Source: SXOA01 sp046593355 (GTDB lineage Bacteria; Planctomycetota; Planctomycetia; Pirellulales; Pirellulaceae). Taken from it: a stretch of 64,000 nucleotides of DNA. The position numbers and the translations under genes were made by a program. The notes beneath the pieces are model-generated. The model was not told the origin of the DNA, searched no databases, and was given only the letters and a program-made list of their open reading frames with translations. The DNA lies in contig JBKJNY010000155.1 of assembly GCA_046593355.1 (NCBI GenBank), forward strand, positions 62,001-126,000. Reading direction: 5' to 3'. Positions 58,273 to 64,000 of this stretch are shown one piece after another (positions within the stretch are counted from its first letter, which is position 1; every line of letters begins with the position of its first letter).

Positions 58273-58716
58273 AACCCCCCCGCCCCATCCCTCCTCCCCG
58301 CGCGATAACCTCCTGCCCCGCCTCCCGTGATACCGGTTTTCGCGATACAGTTTCGATACATGCTGTATCACCGCCACGCTTGCAACTCATTACCCCAGCA
58401 CAACTTATGGCAAAGCACCACTCGCTTCCACCCCGTAACACGGCCCCTTCTTGATACACCCAAAGCCCCCATCATTCCGGGGGATGTATCAGCGATTTGA
58501 TAACCTGTTTTTCAAACACACTTACGCAATCGCCCAGCCTCTTAACGGCACATTTACTTCCCTTACAACCGACTTGTCAAAGAACACGTTGGAGTCCCGC
58601 CTTCAGGCGGTCTTCCCTTCCGCCTGAAGGCGGGACTCCAGCCCCCTCCCTGGCCCTCGCGCGCAGCTCCGCCGATTACTATACGTAAGTTTAGATAACT
58701 AGGTTGGCACAGTCAA
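58273..58716. repeat. TGATACA-motif element, copy 2 (about 444 bp, non-coding)
   Basis: It shares with copy 1 (29845-30461) the 5' CTCCCCGCGCGATAA block, repeated TGATAC/CGATACA/TGTATCA motifs, the 43-bp perfect core starting at 58473, and the 3' block GTAAGTTTA (58685) plus GGTTGGCACAGTCAA (58702-58716). In place of the heptamers of copy 1, a perfect 21-bp inverted repeat sits at 58590-58640. Confidence 0.7.
58590..58640. repeat. Perfect 21-bp inverted repeat (TGGAGTCCCGCCTTCAGG)
   Basis: Arms at 58590-58610 and 58620-58640 are exact complements around the loop TCTTCCCTT. The AAGGCGGGACTCCAG half recurs near 61942. The repeat is inserted in the second TGATACA element. Confidence 0.8.
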
Positions 58717-58777
58717 TAGGTAGTCACAAAAAAAAAGTTACAACTTTTTTTGCACGCCGGTGCGACGGTCCCCGTGA

Positions 58778-58800
58778 GACGGAGCACTGCTCCGTCCTAC
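58778..58800 (-). repeat. GTAGGACGGAGCA REP overlapping a stop codon
   Basis: Minus strand GTAGGACGGAGCAGTGCTCC continues GTC, with the stem GACGGAGC/GCTCCGTC. GTAG contains the stop of the Res fragment. An A-rich/T-rich hairpin (AAAAAAAGTT/AACTTTTTTT) lies just beside it at about 58728-58752. Confidence 0.65.
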
Positions 58801-59684
58801 GCGTCCTTATACTCCCGAAAACCCTCCAGCAACGCCCCGAACGTCGCCGGGTGATACCGCTCAAAGCTCTCCTCGTCGACGTAGATGAAGTCGTAGCGGA
58901 CGGCGGACTGCACGCGGTTCACGTCCTCGCACCACTGCCGCAGCCGGGCCAGCTTCAGCGGCACGTCCAGGTCTTCCCGCCCCTTTACCTCCACAATCAC
59001 GATCAGCCTGGCCGACACCTTGACGAAGAAATCAGGATAGTAATTCGAGATCCCTCCGTCCGCGTTGACGTAATCGAGCTTGAAACCCACCGCGATATAG
59101 TTCTTGCCGTAGGAGACAATGTCGGGGCAGCCTTCCAGAAAATCCGCAAATTCCAGCTCCAAGCCCGAGTCCCCGACAATCCGGTTGAACACGCTCTTCT
59201 TGGGAACCAGATAGCCCTGCTCCTTCATGATGAACGGCCGCGTCTGCCGCAGCTTGATGGTGTCCCTGATCTGGGCGTCCCCCTTGTCCTGCACGGTCAG
59301 GGCGTTGATCCCCTTCTTAAAGGTCTCGATCAACGTCTTCGTGGCCGCCAGCTCCGACAAATTGCGGAGCGTGTTCGGGTGCTCCAGCTCGACTTCCCGT
59401 CCAAAGAGCCGGTTCTGCACGAACTGCTTGACCTTGCCATACAGCACGTCGTAGCCGCTGACGAGCCGCAGGTCTTTCATCACGGCCCTCGCAAAATAGC
59501 CGAGCACGCTCCGGTAATCGGCCACGCCGGCTGCGTCCAGGATCGTCGTGTGCGTGACTTCGCCGGTGGTAATGTCCTTGAAGACGATCTCCCGCTGCTC
59601 TTCGCCCGAGAATTCCTGATAGACGACACTCTGGCTTCCCAGGGAAGATTGACCGGGCCAACCCCGACCAGCCGGCCCGCTTTC
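58797..59684 (-). pseudogene. 3' fragment of a type III restriction endonuclease (Res subunit)
   Basis: The frame encodes QSVVYQEFSGEEQREIVFKD, then DAAGVADYRSVLGYFARAVMKDLRLVSGYDVLYGKVKQFV, and a nuclease-like VGFKLDYVNADGGISNYYPDFFVKVSARLIVIVEVKG. This is the C-terminal part of a Res subunit with the PD-(D/E)xK motif (PDFF...EVKG). The helicase half is missing; a stop lies just upstream (about 59687) and no start codon fits. It is therefore a 5'-truncated remnant. The TAG stop overlaps a GTAG repeat at 58797-58800. Confidence 0.75.
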
Positions 59685-59764
59685 TTACCGTGGAAGGTGG
59701 CAAAGCCGTCGGTTTTCTCGGCACGATAGGCCCGCAGAATCAAAGTCAAGGATCGCAGCTCAAG
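59655..59764 (-). pseudogene. Short internal fragment, probably of a type III methyltransferase
   Basis: In a frame different from the Res fragment the minus strand encodes LRSLTLILRAYRAEKTDGFA followed by TFHGKKAGRLVGVGPVNLP. This reads like an interior segment of a type III Mod or a related protein. It then runs into the Res remnant. It is too short and lacks a start, so a deletion junction is inferred. Family assignment is from memory of the pattern and needs a search. Confidence 0.35.
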
Positions 59765-59773
59765 CGATAGCCT

Positions 59774-60196
59774 TCAGGACATTTCATCCGACAACAGCAC
59801 GACGAACCCCTCCTGCGCGAAATGATAGTCGTGAGTGAGAACTTCGTACAAATTGCGATCTCGCATCGTTTCCATCGAGATGCAATCGGTCAGACTGAAT
59901 TCCTTGTCAAGGCGCGATTCGTAAAGCCGAATACCCCGAAGAAACGAATCGCGCGTTTGTGGAATCACTGTCACATTCGGGTTCGCGAGGACAGCTCGCA
60001 CTAGCCGCACGGCTGTCTTTCGCATGTCAGCGCCGTAGCCGGAAAAGAACGCCAGAACCTCGACCAAAACCTCATCAGTTGTGATGAGATGAGTCGGACC
60101 GAGCTTTGGTCCCATCGCTTTGGCCGCCGCATGCCTCTGATCGCGTGGATTTGCCAACGCGATCCAGTACCACGCATCGGCAAAGACCGCTTTCAT
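59774..60196 (-). CDS. PIN-domain nuclease toxin (VapC-like)
   Basis: This 140-residue protein starts MKAVFADAWYWIALANPRDQ, a PIN first-acidic strand (FADAWYWIAL). TTDEVLVEVLAFFS follows, and then FSLTDCISMETMRDRNLYEVLTHDYHF with the late Asp. It is a Mg-dependent ribonuclease by family. Its ATG overlaps the TGA of the upstream 313-residue gene, giving the usual antitoxin-first coupling. It lies within the ruins of a type III restriction-modification locus and its local sequence is lower in GC than the flanks. Confidence 0.85.
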   Translation of the reverse strand: MKAVFADAWYWIALANPRDQRHAAAKAMGPKLGPTHLITTDEVLVEVLAFFSGYGADMRKTAVRLVRAVLANPNVTVIPQTRDSFLRGIRLYESRLDKEFSLTDCISMETMRDRNLYEVLTHDYHFAQEGFVVLLSDEMS

Positions 60197-61134
60197 CGGT
60201 TGACCTCGCGCGATCCGTGTATGTAGAAGTCGTGGCGGTCCGCACCGTCCACCGGCAGCATTGCAAACTGCTCGTCGGGGGTGTCGGCTAGGATTTCTGC
60301 GAACACGTCCCAAATTGGCTTGGCTGAAGAATCGAATGGCCTTTCGCCACTTGAGAAAAGACTTACCTCTGTCACCTGAGTGACCTTGCGCACCTGCCCA
60401 TCGGCACCAAACTGTCCCCGACCGACCACTCGCAGCTTGGCGGTCGTATGCTGCTTGAGCGCACTGGTGATGATGTCTTCGTCTTCAAGTCTGAATGCTG
60501 CCTCGATTTTCCGGCCATCGTTCAATTGAATCGTCATCAGCGGATTGCTGACTCGCGCCATAGTGACTTCACCGGTCAAATCAACAGCGTCTTCGTAGGG
60601 TGTTTCGACCCACCGAGTCAGTTGCTCACGCACCGCAGCATCGTAGCGAACGCCGGATTCACGTTTGGCGGGACGCTGTTCGATCCATTCTTCGTCCCGC
60701 AGTGTCTTTCCGTATTCTTGAAACAACACGAGCAAGTGTTTGGGAAACTGTTCCGGCAATGGTAGATCATTTCCCGCGGCTTCAATCGTCTCTGCAACTA
60801 GGTTGACAGCATCATCCAACTCATCGTCATCCCAAAGTTGCTCACAATCGTCCGCGGTCAATACTCGTTCAAGTGGAATTGTTGCACAGTTGTCACGTAC
60901 TTCGTAGAACTTCATCGACAGCGAATCCTCGAAATTCTTTGGCAGGTTTTTACGGTCGGGATTATTGCGCCGCCACAATTCCTTGGCCACCTCCACGAGC
61001 AACGTCTTGAAACGAAGCAAGTCTGGCGTCACGTCCAGATCGACGCCGCCATCATCAAAACGACGTCCGTGAAACGAATGGTTGACCAAATTTCGATGGC
61101 TTTTTGTCATTTTCGCACCTACCTGTTTCTCCAT
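60193..61134 (-). CDS. 313-residue putative antitoxin with a VapB-like C-terminal tail
   Basis: The N-terminal two thirds (LWRRNNPDRKNLPKNFEDSLSMKFYEVRDNCATIPLERVL, VRYDAAVREQLTRWVETPYEDAVDLTGEV) do not match a family I recognise. The last 40 residues (PIWDVFAEILADTPDEQFAMLPVDGADRHDFYIHGS) resemble tails of VapB-type antitoxins preceding PIN toxins. The stop overlaps the PIN start. At 313 residues it is far larger than usual antitoxins. ATG 61110 is an alternative start. Function inferred from context and the tail. Confidence 0.6.
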   Translation of the reverse strand: MEKQVGAKMTKSHRNLVNHSFHGRRFDDGGVDLDVTPDLLRFKTLLVEVAKELWRRNNPDRKNLPKNFEDSLSMKFYEVRDNCATIPLERVLTADDCEQLWDDDELDDAVNLVAETIEAAGNDLPLPEQFPKHLLVLFQEYGKTLRDEEWIEQRPAKRESGVRYDAAVREQLTRWVETPYEDAVDLTGEVTMARVSNPLMTIQLNDGRKIEAAFRLEDEDIITSALKQHTTAKLRVVGRGQFGADGQVRKVTQVTEVSLFSSGERPFDSSAKPIWDVFAEILADTPDEQFAMLPVDGADRHDFYIHGSREVNR

Positions 61135-61256
61135 GTCTTCGGTGCAATTGGCACGCTGCCTTGAACAAACCCACTGTTTCCCATTCTATCTGGGTTTCGT
61201 ACGAGAAAGTTGCAAATCAGATTCAGTCGCTCGTAGAGCAATCGAAATAGACAATT

Positions 61257-61757
61257 CTACTCCCACGTATCTCGGTAGGCGATTTCTTCGAGGATGCCGG
61301 GCTTTTTGGTGAACGTGTCGTCGCCGATCTCGATGTCCATGCTGAAGTCGGCCCCCACGTCGAACGGCGGGTCGATGTAGATCAGCTTCAGCCCGCCGGC
61401 CCGGTCGATCTCGTCCCGTAGGGGGCCGTTCATGAGGGACGAGAGGATCAGCTTGTTGTCCCCCCAGATGAGCTTGTTCGTCCAGCCTTTGAGCTGCCGG
61501 CCGCGAGCGTCCAGGTCGAACAGCATCCCCTGCGGCTCTTTCCGCCCTTTGTCCGTTTCCGCCCGCGGCTCATCCACTTGCTCGATCACCTGAAACGGCA
61601 GCACGACGTTGCAGACTTCATTGGTCTTGCCGTTCCAAACCAGCTCCACCTCCCGCTTGTCTCCAAACAAAAGAAACCGGTACTTCTCCGGCAACGGCTT
61701 ATCCGCCTCCAAAAACCGCAGCACCTCCTGCTTTTCGGTGTCGGTGAGTCGGGGCAT
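61257..61757 (-). pseudogene. 5' fragment of a type III DNA methyltransferase (Mod subunit)
   Basis: This 166-residue reading frame encodes the start of a site-specific DNA methyltransferase: LIWGDNKLILSSLMNG, then the catalytic LIYIDPPFDVGADFSM. It stops at YRDTWE, where intact relatives go on for several hundred residues. The first part (MPRLTDTEKQEVLRFLEADKPLPEKYRFLLFG) is intact. The remaining gene is missing, replaced by the toxin-antitoxin pair. It may still be expressed but cannot be an active enzyme. Confidence 0.75.
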
Positions 61758-61760
61758 GGG

Positions 61761-61783
61761 AGTGGTGAGTGGTGAGTGGTGAG
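61761..61783. repeat. Heptamer tandem repeat (AGTGGTG)x3
   Basis: Three AGTGGTG units directly upstream of the Mod fragment start codon, with the common period of seven. Confidence 0.65.
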
Positions 61784-61824
61784 ATGGGCCGATTGTAAGC
61801 CTGCCCCCATGCGGAAGACAGAGA

Positions 61825-61935
61825 GTAGGCCGCCACTCCCGTGGCGAGCCATCAGAGTGGACGTTGATGTGGCAAAAGAGCCTGTTGCCAGTTCAGTATC
61901 TTCCCTGCTGGCTCGCGAGAGGACTCGCGGCCTAC
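61825..61935. repeat. GTAG-headed REP doublet (111 bp) of another family
   Basis: It starts GTAGGCCGCCACTCCCGTGG and ends with an inverted unit whose complement starts GTAGGCCGCGAGTCC. Each unit has a stem (CGCCAC/GTGGCG and GCGAG/CTCGC). The outer GTAG heads and length match the 113-130-bp doublets. Confidence 0.75.
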
Positions 61936-62084
61936 TTTGCTCAAGGCGGGACTCCAGCGAATACCTGTCAGTGCCTTGTGGCAGCCGGGGGAGGCGGTAA
62001 AATCACAAGGTTATTGTTCTTTCATGGACTGCTGCCGGCGAGGGGCTGGAACGCTGTTTCCGGGCCCCACGCAAGGAGCGCAGC

Positions 62085-62176
62085 CACGTTGAAAAAGGGG
62101 TCAGGCACTTTCGCCGCATTCCGTTTCAGCGTGGTAAATCACAAGTGGCTCGGAGCCAGACCCCTTTTTCAACGTG
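62085..62176. repeat. 92-bp inverted repeat (CACGTTGAAAAAGGGGTC)
   Basis: CACGTTGAAAAAGGGGTC at 62085-62102 and its exact complement at 62159-62176 flank 56 bp. This is a perfect 18-bp inverted pair just before the btaA ribosome-binding region. No transposase is present. Confidence 0.75.
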
Positions 62177-62193
62177 CTCTAAGGTGAAGGTCT

Positions 62194-63384
62194 ATGTCCT
62201 TGTTCGACTGGATTGGCGGGCGCGTCTTCAAATTCGTCCACGGCAATAATCTCGTTTACAACACCTGCTGGGAAGACCCGCGGCTGGACCATGTGGCCCT
62301 GAAGCTGACGTCCCAGGATAACGTGCTGGTCATTACCTCCGCGGGCTGCAACGCGCTGGACTATGCCCTGGCCGGCCCGAACCACGTCTATGCCGTGGAC
62401 ATGAATCCGCGGCAGAACGCCCTGCTCGATCTGAAGATCGCCGGCATTCGCCACCTCGATTACGAAGATTTCTTCCGCCTGTTCGGCTACGGCCATCATC
62501 CGGACGCCCGCAAGCTCTACCGCGAAAAACTCCGCACCGGCCTGCCCGCCTGGTCGCGGCATTACTGGGACAAGTGGATCAAGTTTTTCCATACGCCGGG
62601 CAAGTCGTTCTATTACCGCGGCACCAGCGGCTCGTTCGCCCGCATGATCTGCTTTTATATCAACCGCGTGATCAAGGTCCGGCCGTGGTTGGATGCGTGC
62701 CTGGAAGCCAAGACGGTCGCCGAGCAGCGGGAAATCTACGACAAGTACCTCCGGGAACAGTTCTGGTCCCGCACCATGCGATTCGCCATGACCCGCGACA
62801 CCACGCTCTCGATGGTCGGCGTCCCCAAGGCGCAGCGGCGGCAGGTGGAAATGCAGTATCAAGGGGGCATCGTCAAGTTCGTTCAGGACTGCCTGGAAGC
62901 TGTCTTCTGCAAGCTGCCCCTTTCCGACAACTACTTTTGGCGGGTCTACATGAAGGGGGAATACAGCCGCAAGTGCTGCCCCGAGTATCTCAAGGCGGAC
63001 AACTTCGAGAAGCTGAAAGCGGGCCTGATCGACCGCGTCACGACGCATACCAACCACGTGCAAGGCTTCCTGGAACAGCACGACGGCCAAATCTCCCGGT
63101 ACGTTTTGCTCGACCACATGGACTGGCTCTCCGACAAGTTCTTTCCGCTGTTGGAACTGGAGTGGCAGGCCATCGTCCGCCGGGCCGCTCCGGGTACGCG
63201 CATTTTATGGCGGAGCGGCGGCCTGCGGACGGACTTCCTCAACAAGGTGAGCGTCGTCACGGGCAACAAGGAGCGGGCGCTGCCCGAGCTGCTGACCTAT
63301 CACGAGGGCCTCGCCGCCGAGCTGCACGAGAAAGACCGCGTCCACACCTACGGCAGCTTCTACATCGCGGATCTGGCGGTGTAA
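62194..63384 (+). CDS. btaA: S-adenosylmethionine:diacylglycerol 3-amino-3-carboxypropyl transferase (BtaA)
   Basis: This 396-residue DUF3419/BtaA-family enzyme starts FKFVHGNNLVYNTCWEDPRLDHVAL. A SAM-binding region (VLVITSAGCNALDYALAGPNHVYAVDMNPRQNALLDLKI) follows, then RMICFYINRVIKVRPWLDACLEA and a late VLLDHMDWLSD. It transfers the aminocarboxypropyl group of SAM to diacylglycerol, making diacylglycerylhomoserine. A methyltransferase that fits BtaB follows in the next 150 bp, so the pair should make the betaine lipid DGTS, which replaces phospholipids under phosphate limitation in Rhodobacter. Confidence 0.9.
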   Translation: MSLFDWIGGRVFKFVHGNNLVYNTCWEDPRLDHVALKLTSQDNVLVITSAGCNALDYALAGPNHVYAVDMNPRQNALLDLKIAGIRHLDYEDFFRLFGYGHHPDARKLYREKLRTGLPAWSRHYWDKWIKFFHTPGKSFYYRGTSGSFARMICFYINRVIKVRPWLDACLEAKTVAEQREIYDKYLREQFWSRTMRFAMTRDTTLSMVGVPKAQRRQVEMQYQGGIVKFVQDCLEAVFCKLPLSDNYFWRVYMKGEYSRKCCPEYLKADNFEKLKAGLIDRVTTHTNHVQGFLEQHDGQISRYVLLDHMDWLSDKFFPLLELEWQAIVRRAAPGTRILWRSGGLRTDFLNKVSVVTGNKERALPELLTYHEGLAAELHEKDRVHTYGSFYIADLAV

Positions 63385-63408
63385 CGCGAAATAACTTGCT
63401 TCCAGGAA

Positions 63409-63439
63409 CACGCCCACGCAAAGCCGTGGGCGTGCCACC
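63409..63439 (+). repeat. CACGCCCACG hairpin repeat, copy 3
   Basis: A 31-bp core identical to the one at 54264, lying between btaA and btaB. Confidence 0.75.
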
Positions 63440-63468
63440 CGACCCCGACCAATCCTCCCTTTGCCTTT

Positions 63469-63498
63469 CTTCGTTCCCTCTGTTCCCTTCTGTTCAAA
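63469..63498 (-). repeat. TTTGAACAGAAGG repeat, copy 2
   Basis: The inverted counterpart of 34757-34786, next to a CGTCATT heptamer pair (63513-63526), just before the btaB start. Confidence 0.55.
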
Positions 63499-63532
63499 CT
63501 CCCTCTCCGCTTCGTCATTCGTCATTCCTCCC

Positions 63533-64000
63533 ATGGGCGTTCTCGCCGACCTCAAAATCCTCTACCACCTCACGCTCAAGCCCGTCCGCGGCAAGGATCA
63601 CGCCGCGCGGATGGAGAACTTTTATGCGGGGCAGGCGGACGCCTATGACGATTTCCGCAAACGCCTGCTCAAAGGGCGGCAGGAGATGTATTCGGCGGTG
63701 AAGATTCCCGAAGGGGGGACTTGGCTGGACATGGGGGGCGGCACGGGCTCGAACCTGGATTACGTCGCGGACCGCATTGGCAAGCTCAGCAAGGTCTACG
63801 TCCTCGACCTTTCGCGCTCGCTCCTGGAAGTCGCCAAAAAGCGCATCGCCTCCCGCGGCTGGAGCAACGTGGAGACGATTGAAGCCGACGCCACGACCTT
63901 TCAGCCCGCCGGCGGGCCGGTGGATGTTGTGACGTTCTCGTACTCGCTGACGATGATTCCCGACTGGTTCGGTGCGATTGAAAACGCCCTCGCCATGCTG
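63533..64000 (+). CDS. btaB: Class I SAM-dependent methyltransferase, probable BtaB (partial)
   Basis: The first 156 residues are visible before the window ends. They include KILYHLTLKPVRGKDHAARMENFYAGQADAYDDFRKRLL and the SAM motif GGTWLDMGGGTGSNLDYVAD, then VYVLDLSRSLLEVAKKRI and VTFSYSLTMIPDWF. Adjacent to btaA, it would N-methylate diacylglycerylhomoserine three times to give DGTS. The early YHLTLKPV segment fits the bacterial BtaB group. The ATG at 63533 has no strong Shine-Dalgarno sequence visible; it is assigned from the reading frame and context. Confidence 0.8.
   Translation, partial: MGVLADLKILYHLTLKPVRGKDHAARMENFYAGQADAYDDFRKRLLKGRQEMYSAVKIPEGGTWLDMGGGTGSNLDYVADRIGKLSKVYVLDLSRSLLEVAKKRIASRGWSNVETIEADATTFQPAGGPVDVVTFSYSLTMIPDWFGAIENALAML

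Noticed and set aside
58702..58716. GGTTGGCACAGTCAA as a sigma-54 -24/-12 promoter
   Set aside because: TGGCAC fits the -24 half, but no TTGC lies at the required spacing in either copy (30447 or 58702).

Overview
The window is GC-rich bacterial DNA that reads as a chromosome segment of a planctomycete (Planctomycetota, probably a Pirellulales-like lineage). The marker families are: paired DUF1501 and DUF1549/DUF1553 proteins, a PVC-type heme-binding dehydrogenase, DUF6807, DUF1080 fused to a Ser/Thr kinase, a TIGR02999-type ECF sigma factor, and a secreted protein built of the cysteine-rich repeats known as YTV repeats. The lineage is inferred from gene families only; there is no rRNA in the window.

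Layout. 0-5.7 kb: an LRR membrane protein, a small unknown protein and a large hybrid histidine kinase. 5.7-12.5 kb: a secreted protein, a DUF3299 protein, ATP-type PEP carboxykinase, an amidohydrolase divergent from a UDP-glucuronate decarboxylase, and csrA. 12.5-18.2 kb: a DUF4105 lipoprotein, a Gfo/Idh/MocA oxidoreductase, an M20 amidohydrolase and DUF6807. 18.2-24.7 kb (minus strand): an apparent operon DUF1501 - TPR protein - DUF1549/1553 - FkbM methyltransferase, followed by a VapBC-like pair. 24.9-29.8 kb: thioredoxin/NHL lipoprotein, MoxR ATPase, DUF58. 29.8-31.1 kb: a non-coding block of TGATACA motifs and nested hairpins. 31.1-42.2 kb: a second LRR paralogue, a formate-dehydrogenase-like molybdoenzyme, a squalene-cyclase-repeat protein, ahcY and DUF1015. 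42.2-45 kb: a DUF433/DUF5615 pair, then three parS sites and parAB. 45-54 kb: FKBP isomerase, PVC dehydrogenase, and a signalling island (SpoIIE-type phosphatase divergent from an ECF sigma factor and a Ser/Thr kinase). 54-58 kb: tRNA-Gln, rex, a pseudopilin and the YTV protein. 58.2-61.8 kb: a second copy of the TGATACA element and the wreck of a type III restriction-modification locus with a PIN-type toxin-antitoxin pair inside it. 62.2-64 kb: btaA and the start of btaB, for betaine-lipid synthesis.

The most unusual content is non-coding. Several families of palindromic repeats start with GTAG and mostly occur as inverted doublets of about 50-130 bp. They have the architecture of REP/BIME elements mobilised by RAYT (TnpA-REP) transposases. 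The GTAG head repeatedly supplies the TAG stop codon of the adjacent gene, and one copy lies in frame inside a gene. A separate class of 7-bp tandem repeats occurs between genes and once inside a DUF1549 gene. A two-copy element of about 440-620 bp has a 43-bp perfect core and many TGATACA/TGTATCA motifs. Four genes have a perfect or near-perfect -10 box ending exactly 6 nt before the ATG, which predicts leaderless transcripts.
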